From Thuidium tamariscinum (lineage: Eukaryota; Streptophyta; Bryopsida; Hypnales; Thuidiaceae), in contig OX344752.2 of the NCBI GenBank assembly GCA_947034885.2, positions 3,348,001 to 3,412,000 on the forward strand: DNA of 64,000 nucleotides, given 5' to 3'. Shown piece after piece: positions 45,987-58,084 of this stretch (positions are counted from its first letter, which is position 1; every line of letters starts with the position of its first letter). Position numbers and translations under genes: made by a program. The notes beneath the pieces are model-generated. The model made no database searches. It saw only the letters and a program-made list of their open reading frames with translations, and was not told the DNA's origin.

Positions 45987-48059
45987 ACATGACAACTACC
46001 TTTAACTGGTCACTCATAAATCACCTTCACGAACTAGAGGCTCCCAAAGCGACATCAACAGGACATAAGGTAGAAGGCTTAGAAACCGCTCATCTAAGGG
46101 CTAGTTCGCATTTTTACAGTATTTCTTTAGATGGGAACATTTTTAGCTCATTTTTCAGACCAAGAAAAATTGATGGAAAATCTAGCCCAAGTGGTTTCAT
46201 ATTTTTTGAAACATTATTGAATTACTTATGAATTTTCAAAGGAGATGTGTCCTAGGTCCCTATTTATGTTCCTAGGTCCTTCATATAGTGTTCACTTGCA
46301 ATTCTAAAGAAAAATGGGGAAAGCAAAGACAATGATTGGCTCTTGCGATAAAGAATGCTTTTTCCTTCACTTCATTCAATGACTCGTGAGGTCAATTTAT
46401 AAACTGCATCATGTCCATTCTACAACCAGTTATAGGGGCGGTTCTTAATGCCCGAACTGTTTTCGAGCCCTCTACCTTAAGGGAGACACTTTAGGATTAG
46501 TACATCACTCCAAAGTCACTCAACCTCAATGTAAATCCACTCAAATCACTCTTCGATTTTCCAAACACATAGTAAACACCAAGGGATTCACCAAATTGCA
46601 CCCAAGAAAGACTCTTAAGCCTCCTAGGGTAGAAATACACAACACAATGGTTCTAAAAGACCTCCAAAAAATCATCAAAGGTTTCTTGAATTTTCTAACT
46701 AAAAAACCTAGATGCAAAATTAAGCCTTGGCTAAACTTAAACCTCATCTAAATCTAAGTTCCAGCCCAAAATCTATGGGTTTGGGGCCAAATTCAAATCC
46801 TACCTAATTTACTTATACATTCTAATAAGCCACCTACATTTAACTTTTTGAAATCTACCATGTTCATAAGTTTCCCACTTATTCCTGTGCACCTACCTAC
46901 CTAGGGGCTAACAACTCATTCAAATTCAAATTATTTATACCTAAATGACTTGGAATTTACACTGTCTTGGTTCTCGAGATGTCCTTGCAATCTCAAGTCA
47001 CTCCTACGGTTCCTCAAATGTTCCTTATAGATTTTGATAGCCCTTTTATCTATTTTCTAATTAGGGACCCCCCAAACCAAATTTCCACCTTGTGTATTAG
47101 TCCATTTTTGTAACTTTTGGAGAATGACTCCAAATCACAAACGGATTGTGCCATTGGAACTAAAAGACCATTTTTAGTCTACTAGAATCCTTCTTCTTCT
47201 ATGTCAAAAGTCTCAAAGAAACCTAATGTAGGTTGGATGCCAATTTGGATAAAAAATCCAACTTTTGGAATTTGATCTTTTTGCCAAAAATAACTTCATG
47301 AGGCTCTAAAGTAGATGTAGGGGGGGGGGGAAGACCTAATATTGGTCTCATTCCATCTACCTAAGCTCCCAACATGCCTATCAACTTTGCCACAACTTTT
47401 GAATGTGCTACTTGTCAAAGAATCTTGTCGCCTCAGGTCCTTTCGATTATTAGAATGTTGTGAAACCAACTAGGGATGTTTAATTGTTTTAAAATAGCCT
47501 ACCCTAATTTTTAGTGGAATTTTGTCGCACCCTAGGAATTTTCTAGGAATTTTCATCAGAAATCTATGATTGACCGCACAAAAAGGCATCTTCTGGCTAT
47601 CAAAAAATTCCAAGACTTTTAGAAGACTTCCCATGGAATCCTTCAAAGTAAGGGTAGGTTCATATCATCGACCTACACCTTTAAAAAACGAGGATGAAAA
47701 TCCCAATCCCTTCAGTTGAGCCCGATAATTTGGAGAATCTTTTTTGCCAAGGGAATCTTAGGGGGATTGATCCCGCCATCGGGTTTTTATATACTTCTAC
47801 TTTTTGATTGCCAGATTAGGTAACTAAATGTCCTCCATTGGCTTGGCTTGGGTGGTCAATATTTGCATATCAACAATCGAGATCTTGTACTTGATCGATA
47901 CTATGGAAAAATTAGAATCTTTGCATAGGTCCCTATCCTAGATTAAAACTAGGGCTCTTACAAACCAAATAGCCAAGTTTAGTTGCATGCAAAGCTTATA
48001 ACCCACTTTCCCTATCTTTCACTCTAATTCTTAGCTTCCAACCTATTTAGAGTAGTTTT
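45987..48059. other. Intergenic DNA, no gene seen
   Basis: No recognised gene. An 11-base poly-G run lies at 47320-47330. Short frames are unremarkable. Confidence 0.35.
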
Positions 48060-48350
48060 GAGGCGGTTCCTACGCATAAATACTAAATTGAAACCTCAAA
48101 CCAATTTTTGATAATAAAATTCAACTTGATTATTCAGCTTTTTGTAGTGCTAAAGTTTTTGGAAAAATGATTTTTTTCTGTACCTAAATGAGATTTGAAA
48201 TTTGTTCTTTTAACACAATGTTTGCATTTTCACTTAACTTTATAAGTGACTTCACTTTTATAAACAAAATTAAAAAGTTTTGAATATGGTACAATTATAA
48301 TCATGGAAATTTTCTACTTGAATGAATTGTGGAGAATTTTTTAGGAATAT
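48060..48350 (+). repeat. Dispersed repeat arm (copy 1 of three)
   Basis: It contains AAACCTCAAACCAATTTTTG, CTTTTTGTAGTGCTAAAGTT and TACCTAAATGAGATTTGAAA. These recur directly at about 50805-50965 and as reverse complement at about 50450-50720. Confidence 0.6.
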
Positions 48351-49068
48351 ATATATATTCAAATTTCGATCAATGTACCAATTCTTTTTAATTTTCAACA
48401 TATAAATTTTTTTTTCTAAAAATGTGTATAGCTAAATCACTTTCACTAATAAAATTCAAAGTGATTATATGTGAGATTGTACGAGTGTGTTCTTTATATG
48501 AAAGGTCACAATAGAAGGAATACATTGAATATTGTTGCATTTCTTTACTTTTATTTTTCATAATTTGACAAAATTTCTATTTAACTCAAAAGTCACTATC
48601 ACTCATAAGCATTACAATTATAATATGTCGGTCTATCATTCTTGATATTAATAGTTGCAACAGAGAGGTGATGATATAAAAATTTATGATGAATCTCTTT
48701 CCTTTCATTTATGAGTTTAAACCAAAGTTCTATTAATTTTGAAGGCACACATTTTCAAAGATTTTTTTTTGAATGTACATAATCTAGTTGAAATACAATC
48801 TATGATCTTCCACTCCCACCATTGAATGATTTTCTAATTTTGACAAAATATCTCCAGTCTAATTGAGAACACAATTGTACAATTAATTTCTACTTCATTT
48901 TGTTGGTATCAATATTGATAGAAAAAAGCTTGAAATCCATTGCATCTAGCTACAATATTTAAAGCATTAAATGGTTAAAAACATATTATGTTTCATTCTT
49001 CTATCAGAAAGACTACGAATTTAACTCATTCTAGAATTTATTTTTTTATTTTTTTATTTTATTTACAA

Positions 49069-49115
49069 ACACACACACACACACACACAGATATATATAT
49101 ATATATATATATATA
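49069..49115. repeat. (AC)n(AT)n microsatellite
   Basis: An AC run to 49089 is followed by an AT run to about 49114. Confidence 0.95.
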
Positions 49116-49224
49116 AATAACCTATTTACATAAAATGATGTTTCAAGAACTAAATCTAGGATAAAGTAGATTCAAATCATTTATAAAATTTTCCTTCAAT
49201 GCATGAAATGCATCCATGCTTTAA

Positions 49225-50161
49225 CCCCTAAAGGTTTTTGACTACGATTTCACCAAAAATGCTCCAAAACTGCCATTTGTAATACAAGTGAATTAAAAAT
49301 TTTTTTTTGACTCATGTAACCGTAGGATCTTGTAGTAAGGTGGTTTGTAAACATGTGGAGAAAATTCCAGAATTTTCCATCGTGTAGATTGCAAGATATA
49401 AGCATTTGAATTGACAAAAATTGTTTTTTTATCCCTGCAAAAATCTGGGCAGCTGCACTTCACAAGGTCACATTTGTATGAAAAAAAATTCAAAATGGTG
49501 GTTCCTCTTTGAATTCATACTTCAATGCAAGTTGGATACATTTTCAAAAATTTCAAACCATTTGGAATTGTACAACATATAGGAAAAAATAAGTAAGTAG
49601 AAAGAAGTAAAAAATGAGCCAAAATACTAAATTGTGAACATTTTATTCATGGAATTGAAAATTTTCAATCCCAATGGTTAAAATGTTGTAATAAACAATC
49701 TACACCTTTTGTTTTTATTTTTTTCCAAAAATATGAAAAATTGAATTAAATGAAGAATTTCAAACTTTTTTTGTACTGTAGAGATTCTGTAACTGGCCCT
49801 AAACTGCCCCAAATTCAAAATCTTCATAACTTTTGACTCATTGATTGGAATGGATTGATTCAAAGCTTCCCATGTCTGTATAAATCTAAAGAACCAATTT
49901 GAAATTTCACTTTCTAAGAAAATTTTTTTTTGAAGAAGTTTTTTCAGCTGCCCGGTGTGCCCGCCGAGTAGAGAAAACAACATATCCTGCCATAACTTTT
50001 TAACTGTGAAGTCAAAAGTTATGAAAATTGTCGGGTCTTAAAGCTACTCCTTGGGCACACATTGTATTAAAAGGTCAAAGAAAAAAAAAGAAAAATTCCA
50101 TCCGTAGTAAGCTGCCCAAAAAAATTATAATCTCAAAAAACACTGTTCAGGGCTTTAGGGG
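49225..50161 (+). mobile_element. TTAA-flanked DNA element, copy D (best preserved)
   Basis: TTAA (49221-49224) is followed by CCCCTAAAGGTTTTTGACTA. The right end is GGGCTTTAGGGG then TTAA (50162-50165). Length is 937 bp. The inner words are shared with copies B, C, A and E/F. No reading frame suits a transposase. The TTAA target and CCCCTAAAG/CTTTAGGGG ends resemble piggyBac elements, in which TTAA is duplicated and ends start CCC. No internal protein is available to confirm this. Confidence 0.75.
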
Positions 50162-50439
50162 TTAACTCATGCGGGCTTCTATATTTTGCAAAGTGACCTT
50201 TTCCTAGTAATTACAGCTAAAAGTATTCCATTGTACAATTACACATTGTCCCTATTTGTGAAATTGCCAATTTCTTATTGGATCTTGTAAAAGTCAATAG
50301 AATACTTTAGCTAGAATCACTAAAATACATTATTTAGACAATGTATAAATAAATTATGAATTTCCACAATGCTAAAAACTAGTGTTCCTACAAGAATATT
50401 GTACATATTAGATAGAAATTTGAAGGGGGGTGCATAAAA

Positions 50440-50965
50440 AAAAGAATAACAATCATTTAATCAAGTAAAAAATTCTCCACAATTATGATTGTACCATATT
50501 GAATTTTTTTTACTGAAGCCACTTATAGAGTTCAGTGAAAATGAAAAAATTTGTGTTAAAGAACAAATATTAGACCTCATTTAGGCATAGTAGAAAATAA
50601 TTTTTTCAAAAAACTTAGAACTAAAAAAAGTTGGAGAATGAAGTTGAGTTTCATTTCCAAAATATCAGTTTAAGGTTTCAACACTACATTCCAAAGTTAT
50701 GGATAAATTTCAAAGAGGGGTTGGAAGGGTCATTTTTTTGGACATTGTTAAATAACTTCTTTGAATTTTATTAATAACTTTAGGGTGGAGTGTTGATTGT
50801 TGAATCTTCAAACCAATTTTTAGACATAAAAGTTAGTTTGATTTTTAAACTTTTTGTAGTTCTAAATTTTTCCAATAAGTTGTGTTATCATGCCTAAATG
50901 AGGTCTGAAATTTGTCCTTTGGTATATTTTCTGTAGTTTCACATAACCATGAGTGGCCAAGCTTT
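50440..50965. repeat. Foldback of the 48-kb dispersed repeat
   Basis: About 50450-50720 is the reverse complement of 48060-48340 (AAAATTCTCCACAATTATGA faces TCATGGAAATTTTC...TGTGGAGAATTTT). About 50805-50965 repeats it in direct orientation, so the two halves make a hairpin. It may be a foldback transposon, or two ends of nested elements. Confidence 0.55.
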
Positions 50966-51796
50966 CAACTTGAAATTATCTTATATTCTTTGAGATTCAT
51001 GATAGACAATGCATCACTCTATAAGAGTAGCTTCTTCACCCTTCTTCCTCATCAATTACCAATGAAAAAAGTCTTTTACAATTTACATTCTCACATGTCA
51101 ACAAAAATTCTTAATGACAATATTGAAAACATACTTCATTGACATCTGCTTTATATTCCACAACTTGGATAGAGCTCAAATAACATCTAAGTTTAAAGTT
51201 TTCAAGACCCTAAAAAATTGCATCACAATACTATAATTTTGATTATTGAACACTTAAACTTGGATTTCTAGTTGTTGAGAGTCTACAAATTGATGGAAGG
51301 TGAGTGAGAATAGGGGAAAAGGACCTTTGCTAACCCCTAAAGCCTTGAGTTGCATTTTTTTGGCAACATAGCAATTTTGGGCAACAAACTATGAATAAAG
51401 TTTTTGTTTTTTTTCTTTGAAATTTTCACACAAGATGTGCCCAAGGAATAGCTTCAAGACTTCAGAGCCCAACAATTTTCAAGACTTTTGGCTTTGTGGT
51501 TAAAAAGTTATGGCATGATATGTGATTCTTTTTGTTTAGTAGGCAGTCTGGGCAACTAAAAAAACTTCTTTAAAAAAAACTTTTTTTTAAAAGTGAAATT
51601 TGAAATTGATTCTTTAGGTTTATACAAACATGGGAAGCTTTGAATCATTCCATTTGGATTAAGGAGATGAAAGTTATGAGGAATTTTAGTTTGCAGGTAG
51701 GTATGGTTTTCAGGATTGTGGAGTAGCCCTCTCCACTTTACAATCTACAAGCTTCACATTTTCTCTAATGTTTTCTTGATGGCATTTTGAATGTAT

Positions 51797-51999
51797 GGTC
51801 AATTTCATTAAAATGGCATGACATTCCGTTAAAATGGCACATTTTCTTCCTCTACCACTAAGCCTCTATGTCAAAATGGTACTTGAAATTTGTCAAAGTG
51901 GCACATGGAATATGTCAAAATGGCATTGAAATATGTCAAAATGGCACTGGAATTTGTCATAATGGCACTTGGAATACTGCCATTTTAATGAAATTGACA
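51797..51999. mobile_element. GTCAATTTCATTAAAATGGC-family MITE, copy 2, nested
   Basis: The left end is GGTCAATTTCATTAAAATGG and the right end is the inverse of TGTCAATTTCATTAAAATGG. It lies in the middle of foldback E/F. Its interior is largely a minisatellite (51870-51975). Confidence 0.75.
51870..51975. repeat. Five-unit ~21-bp minisatellite inside the MITE
   Basis: Units follow TGTCAAAATGGCACTGGAAT with small variations, five in a row. The unit resembles the terminal repeat of the host MITE (AAAATGGCAGTATTCC), suggesting expansion from an end sequence. Confidence 0.8.
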
Positions 52000-52951
52000 T
52001 ATGTGAACCCGTAGATAAAAGTTGCACTTTATGATGCCTTCATCTAGAAGTTGCATATGTAATTGCACAATGATTTGGGTGCCCTAGCTATCGCAAGGGT
52101 GGTGCAATAATATAATTTGTAGTCATTCTTCACTGAAACTGGAGTACCGGACATCCAATCATTCTTTGCAATCATTTTTATCCTTTTTTTTGTAGTGCAA
52201 AGAATGATTCAAAATACTAAATTGTAAACAATTTATTTATGGAAATGAAAAATGCCAATCCCATTGTCCCAATGGTTGTAATATTGTAATAAAAAATCTT
52301 TACCCAAAGTAAGTTTTAATTTTTTTCAAAAAAACTAAAAATCAAATCAAATAAAGGATTTCAAACTTTTTTTTGTAGAGTAGAGATTCTATAACTACGT
52401 ACCCGCAAACTACCCCAAACTAACACTCTTGATAACTTTCATCTCATTAATGAAATGGAATGATTCAAAGCTTTACACATAGATATACATTTAATAAACC
52501 AATGTCAAATTCCTATTTTTTTTCAAAGTAATTAGTAAAGAAGTTTTTATAGTTGCCCCAGCTACTCACTTCAGCAATGAAATTTACATATTATGCCATA
52601 ACTTTTTAACTAATGTAGTTAAAAGTTATGAAAATTGTTGAACCTTAAAAATACTCCTTGGGAAAATGTTGTGTGAAAATTTCAAAGAAGTAAAAGAAAA
52701 TCTCCATTTGTAATGAGCTGCTCGAAGTCACTATTTTGCCAAAAATCACAGTTTAGGGCTTTTGGGGTCAGGGCAAGCAAGAATATAACCCACCAGTTTT
52801 TCTTTGCCCTGGTTGCTGGGGGTTCCGAACTTTATTCTCCCTGGTTCGGTGGTTCCATGAACCTATCTATTAAAGTTATTAAAAATTGATCAGGAAAGTT
52901 TGGTTTAAGAAAAAAAAAATCAGGGAAAAAAAACTTATTAAAAAAACTTAT

Positions 52952-52974
52952 AATAAATAAATAAATAAATAAAT
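52952..52974. repeat. (AAAT)n microsatellite
   Basis: Run of AAATAAATAAATAAATAAAT. Confidence 0.9.
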
Positions 52975-54971
52975 ATTTCCAAAGAACATGCAGGATATTC
53001 ACAGAGTAGCTTAGTAAAACTAAATGCGTGCCTCTGTGGATAATTACCAGCATCACCAGGAAAGTTCGGACAGAGAGCAGATGATACTCATCCAAAAGGG
53101 AAACGAAAAGCAGACGCAATTCATTCAAAAGCGAAACAGAAAAGCGAAAGCCAGGAGCTGGGCGAAAACGAAGCAGCCGGTGACGGAGGCTGTACAGCAA
53201 GTTTGCGGTTCCGCGGATGCGCAAGAACTCGCGCTCGCATTCATCAGCCATCAATTTGCGTAAATCTCAGGGTTCAGTAACTCAATTTTCGCAGTCAAAA
53301 TAAATTCAATGCCTAGTGAAGGTGTACTTTGACCAGCCTAATTGCAACCCCTGCCTTCCACCTTATTGCATCACAATGCATACCCATCTACATCTGAGAA
53401 CCTAAACATAGATTCAAGAGATGTCGTTTTCTCCTCTTCATGTGGCACAAATCAAATACGGCAAGAGTGACTATCCTACGTTTAAGTTCTGAAATAAACA
53501 AAAGACGGGTGTGCATGGTGATACAATTAGTTGGAGGTTACAATTCAGGAGGTGTAATTACTTTACTGTGCAGGCGTCAAAGGGTACTCCACCGAGAGCC
53601 TCATCATTTCCTTTTCTTTGAAGGTTGATTTGTACTAGACGGAGAAACGAAGAAACCAAGAAAAGCTAAGGAAGTACAAGCTACAACCCGGATCCGAAGT
53701 TTCGCTTCCTTTCCTTCCCTTTTCATCACCGCAAAACCCACGAATTGGACTGTCCCTCAAAAGAACTTTCCTTTTTTGAAAATCATCATAGCAGCCCTCA
53801 CCTCGCCCGCTGCCCCGCCTCGGCTTCTTCTCGCCTCGGCAGTCGTCGTCGCGCCGGAGCCCGTCTCCGCGTCTATGGGTCTTCACGGCCCATCCGCCAA
53901 TTCGGCATTGCGATGAATGTGAATAGCCTGCGAATCAGCGACTGATCGACTGATTTACTTGATGAGCCCGGGCGGTCCTTGAATGAATTCCAGCCAGCGA
54001 TGGACGACAACCAAACAAGCAAGGCCTGCCGTGGTGATCGATCGACGACTGAAGACTGACGTGGGGCCGCCGGACGCCACTCACTCGCCCCCGGCACTCA
54101 ATACCATATCCTCCCTCAGAACCTTTATATACCGCCCTCCAATTGCCATTTTCACTCATCGATCTCACCTGGACTTCACTCACTCACTGGGGAGCTTTCA
54201 CTACCGCCATCCGGTCCCCATCGGTCCCCGTCCTGTGAATGCTGGCCACCTGCTCGTGGCCAGCCGCCTTCCGAACCGTTTCTTCCCGTCCGTTCCTCGC
54301 ACTGGGTGCAGCGCTGGTTGGGCAGCAGCTCCTCGCTCTACGTCCTCGATCTAGCTCATCTTCCCGATACATGTAGTTTCTTCGTCCTTCTCGTCGGTGG
54401 CAGTGTAGTTGCGTACGTGCAAGTAATGAGTCATGGCCTCACGCTTTAAACTTCGACGCACCCTGCAAGAGTGCAAGCACGTACGTACATCGCTAACTCC
54501 GCCAGTCTTGCAGTCTCTAGCTATCTTGTTTCCCGAGATTCAACCAGCTAGTGATCCAGTGACGGACCCATACCATCCCACACAGTACTACCAGTACTGA
54601 TATCGATCTATCTACTGGTGCACTGCCTTCTATTTGCTAGTGTACTGATTTCTATCGGACTCCTCGTGGCCATCCCCTCTCTCTCCGTCGACGTAGAGAT
54701 ATATTTCTGTAGAGTCCACGGTTCCGTGATTCAACCTGAAGCGATGTCGTCCTCGTCCTGCTTCAGGAGGAGGGGCGTTCCGCTACTCAAACAGCCAAGG
54801 ATAGACAGTAGACGGTTCTGAATCTGTGGGCTTGCTGTCAGAGTAGACGCGGGTCGTACTTAGGAATAGCTGGAGATAAATAACTTATTATTGGGAAACT
54901 AGTGCCCCGCTTGCCCGACCTGCCCGCCTGTACGTCAGGAGTTTATCGGGTGAAATTAATTATTTCATTCA
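52975..54971. other. Start of GC-richer island, no gene identified
   Basis: Composition shifts to more GC, strongest near 53800-54360. Several overlapping frames of 60-140 codons exist on both strands, none with a recognisable domain. A small hairpin, CCTGAAGC...GCTTCAGG, lies at about 54736-54769. This could be a regulatory region, a non-coding transcript or a degenerate element. Confidence 0.35.
54124..54131 (+). promoter_or_regulatory. TATA-box-like sequence in GC-rich context
   Basis: TTTATATA followed by CCGCCC, with ACTCATCGATCTCACC about 30 bp downstream, looks like a plant core promoter. No coding gene follows, so this is weak support only. Confidence 0.25.
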
Positions 54972-55051
54972 GCTCACTTAGTGGTGCAGTGGCTGAGAAG
55001 GTAGCTCTCGAGACCAACTCTAGAGTGGTACGAATCTACGCTGCGTTGAGC
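54972..55051 (+). mobile_element. tRNA-derived SINE-like head (pol III A and B boxes)
   Basis: An A-box-like TAGTGGTGCAGTGG (54979-54992) and a B-box-like GGTACGAATCT (55027-55037) are separated as in tRNA genes. The flanks do not fold into a full acceptor stem, so this fits a SINE head better than a functional tRNA. The 3' limit is unknown because MITEs follow immediately. Confidence 0.4.
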
Positions 55052-55065
55052 AGAACGTTAGCTCT

Positions 55066-55202
55066 GCTGCAATGTCATGTATCTGCATCTGCACCTGCAC
55101 CGCAGTTAGTGACCGTGAAGCTCAGCTCCCATGTCCGAATGGGAAGCTGGCGGGACGCACAGACGTCGGTGCAGTGCTTATGCAGAGGCGTTACATTGCA
55201 GC
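55066..55202. mobile_element. Palindromic MITE with GCTGCAATGT ends, copy 1
   Basis: GCTGCAATGTCATGTATCTG and then CATCTGCACCTGCACC faces GGTGCAGTGCTTATGCAGAG and then GCGTTACATTGCAGC, an inverted repeat of about 36 bp. It is related in direct orientation to the copy at 55294. Confidence 0.7.
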
Positions 55203-55293
55203 TGCTGACCCACACATCCGCAATTATTCCGTCACCCCGGCCACGCACTCATTGTCACGTACACACCAAGTACTCCTGCATGTCGATTGAGCT

Positions 55294-55453
55294 AGTTGCA
55301 ACGTCACGTCTCTGCATCTGCACCTGCACCAAAATGCAATCACAAGGCCGTGCGTGATGGAATTGTACAGTCATGTCCAGATTCTGGCAATGACTTGCAG
55401 TCACATTCTTGCGTACTGGTGCAGTGCTCATGCAGAAGCTTGGCGTTGTAGCT
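55294..55453. mobile_element. Palindromic MITE with GCTGCAATGT ends, copy 2
   Basis: AGTTGCAACGTCACGTCTCT and then GCATCTGCACCTGCACC faces GGTGCAGTGCTCATGCAGAA and then GCTTGGCGTTGTAGCT. It is more diverged between arms than copy 1. Confidence 0.68.
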
Positions 55454-57557
55454 GAATCCAAATCGACAATGGTGCATGCTTAAAGCTTCAGAAATTTTAT
55501 TTTGCTTAAATTCAGTTGGGATTAGTTGACATCACACACGCATGTACGTCTTGAACTTTTGGGAATTTGCGTGTGAATGTGTTGGAGCATCTATGGAAAC
55601 AGCCTCTGGAAAATATCATATCATGGGGTTCTGGAAACCCGGCCAGAGCTTTAACAGCATTCAGTTTGCGGGCGGTACGTATTCTGCTTGAACACAACGC
55701 GTCATGAGTGTAGCACCGACCCCTTGTGGTTTGCTGCCTTTTCTGGACGGTACGTATTCTGGGAATGATATGTAGCCAATGACTGGTGCGGCGGTGGCCA
55801 CCTTTGTTGGAAGTAGCCAATGAGGCCGTAACCTCCGTTCCAATTAAATAGTCTTCGTCACAGCTTGAGATACTTGGGACGGAAGTCCAGGCGACTGCCG
55901 AAAGGTAATGTCGTACATCAAGGGCATTGAATAGTGCATGCAAAGAATTAATAAGAAACATAAAAAGGTTCAGGAGAAAAGAAGAATTAAATAATTGCAA
56001 TGTCATTTTCGTACCTCTTTCCTATTGTGGAATCACAGCTCGCCCCAGTCTAGCTTCAGCACGACAATATCTATCTATCCTCCACCTCTCTTTTTTTCTA
56101 GTGACAAGGACGTGAATGTAATGTCTCTGTCCAGAAATAGTTCCAAGCGTGATTGAGCTTTTGGTAATGAAAGGGTTGAAATTAAGTAGACATGAACATA
56201 CATTGTCATGACATAATTGGCCAGCTACGGATTTTTTTTGAGTCAGCTATCCCCCATTCACTAGTACAATGATTGCTGCAATTTAGTAACTCTTGTTTCT
56301 CTAAACAACACCCTTACTGATATTGCTTGATGATCAACATTTTATCCAGGGATTGCATTTGTCACTACAAACCATACGGAACCGTAGAAAGAGATGTGAA
56401 ACTGACGAGCTGCAAGCCATTGCCAGGCAGTAGCAACGCACTAACCATGACACATATCCTTAAATAAGTTATTAAGTACCACCGGCAATTCACAATTTTG
56501 TAGGATGGCGATCGACTTCAGACGACTTCAGTACTTCTCCACCATTTATTAATGTCACGTCAATCACATCAGCTGTACAAGTGTACAGTGCTTCCGGCCA
56601 ATACGGAGAGATGTAACCCTCAATCAAACTTTCCATAACATGATTGTACTGGCCAGACTGACAAGTTATCCCATACCTTCAAACTTGGACTGGCAAGCAG
56701 CCTTTGAATTGGATTGGACCTGAGGATCGAGCCTCACTCAGGTTAAGAGATATTCTACCTACCGCTCATTCGATTAACTAAAATAGAGTTTTAGACAGAT
56801 TGCCCGATTAGCCTTGAGTTCCTTGTTCACATATCGATGGTTAGGATTTAGTAAGTCGGGTCTCAAAATCAGCGCTGCATATTGGCATAGGTACCTGGTG
56901 GGCTGGTGGTGATCGAGCTCCACTATTTGTCGATCAGCTAGATCGAACTGACGCTGCCTAGCTAGCTTTAATTTGTGGGCTCAGATTGTTTCTGTGAACT
57001 TTAAGACTTTAGAAGCCAGTGATCCTTTGAAAGTCTCTGTCGATAGCTAGACTTGGTCTTCTTTCTGTTTGTGAACTGCCGGAGAGCTTCCTCAACTTTC
57101 TGCATATTATCTATCGATAGGCGCATACGATAGTTTCACATGTCGACCACACATTGTGATAGCTAAGACTAGTGACTAGACAGGATTGATGTAACATTGA
57201 AGACTTTTGCTTGACCCAAACGAGTCTTTTCAAGCTCACATGCCGATGTTGTCAAGTAATCAAGCTAGCTAGCTAGGGGAGAGGACGTAGTACTACAAAG
57301 CTACTCAATTGTTCTACTGCACTATTCTGCCGGTGCCGGTCAGTCGGTCACAGTACTGATTTTTAAAGCTCAGATGTGTTTCATTCGTCGAAGTTAAATA
57401 ATTATGGAACGAATACGGTCAGTGAACCACATCTGCTGGGCAAATGGTATGCAGGTCCGCCATACTAGGAAAATTCAAGTTTCGAAGAACTGGTCTGCAT
57501 CTAACTATCTCCGATTCTGAATGACTGAACCAGATTGCTGCAACCAGCTTTGGCTTT
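55454..57557. other. GC-richer island continued, no gene seen
   Basis: GGTACGTATTCTG occurs twice (about 55673 and 55750). Repeats of AGCTAGCTAGCT and CGATCAGCTAGATCG type are present. No domain-bearing frame was found, and a 164-codon minus-strand frame (55512-56006) is unrecognised. Confidence 0.35.
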
Positions 57558-57806
57558 ATTGATATCCTCTCACCCACGGACTTTCCTATTATAGACCACT
57601 GGTGTCTAATTATATACTCAGTGGTTCCAAAACTGGTTAGGTTGGCGCTTTCGATGTCAATGTGAATTTCGTTGATTTGAAAGAACTCCATGAAAATGGC
57701 GTAGTGGACCCCCAAAGATAGCACAGGAAGTGATTTGGGGAGTTGAGATATCCTAGCTGAATTGAAAATCGTAGATTAGCGGTGTGCAATATAGTGTATG
57801 AAATAT

Positions 57807-57981
57807 CGTCAATTTCGTTAAAATTGTTGATATTCCACAACCCCAAAATTGTGCCATACCGCGGTTCTGGTCTTCAGAACGCGCGGTCTGAAATCAAAAT
57901 CTATACCAGTCCAAATTTGTGGCCCGAAATTAGACCTTAAGTTTGTGAAGTTATGGAATATCGCCAATTTAACAAATTTAA
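57807..57981. mobile_element. GTCAATTT-family MITE, copy 3
   Basis: CGTCAATTTCGTTAAAATTG then TTGATATTCC faces the inverse of GGAATATCGCCAATTTAACA then AATTTA. A further related word (ATTCCGCCAATTTTGACGG) at about 58049 may be part of another copy. Confidence 0.65.
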
Positions 57982-58084
57982 GTTAAATGAAGTCTGCACA
58001 CTCATTTGCATACCAGTTAGGCCAAAAAGCAAAAGAGAAGTATCATGAAATTCCGCCAATTTTGACGGAACTGGCCTTTTACAT

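Larger units (their letters stand above)
51334..52767. mobile_element. Foldback copy of the TTAA element (copy E/F)
   Basis: The left end, CTAACCCCTAAAGCC (51330-51344), is followed by an inverted 3' half (to about 51720), a spacer with a nested MITE, and then a direct 3' half (52193-52767) ending GGGCTTTTGGGG. The architecture is the same as copy A at 2306-3334. The outer TTAA is mutated on both sides, so this is an older copy. Confidence 0.6.

Noticed and set aside
49060-49115. Functional element at the (AC)n(AT)n run
   Set aside because: It is a simple microsatellite.
54736-54769. microRNA precursor in the GC-richer island
   Set aside because: The CCTGAAGC/GCTTCAGG stem is only 8 bp, and I found no match to conserved plant microRNAs that I know.
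54972-55051. A functional tRNA gene
   Set aside because: A and B boxes are present, but the acceptor and T stems do not pair over their full length with correct spacing.
54902-55357. 151-codon plus-strand frame in the GC-richer island
   Set aside because: It crosses a SINE-like head and palindromic MITEs, with no recognisable domain.
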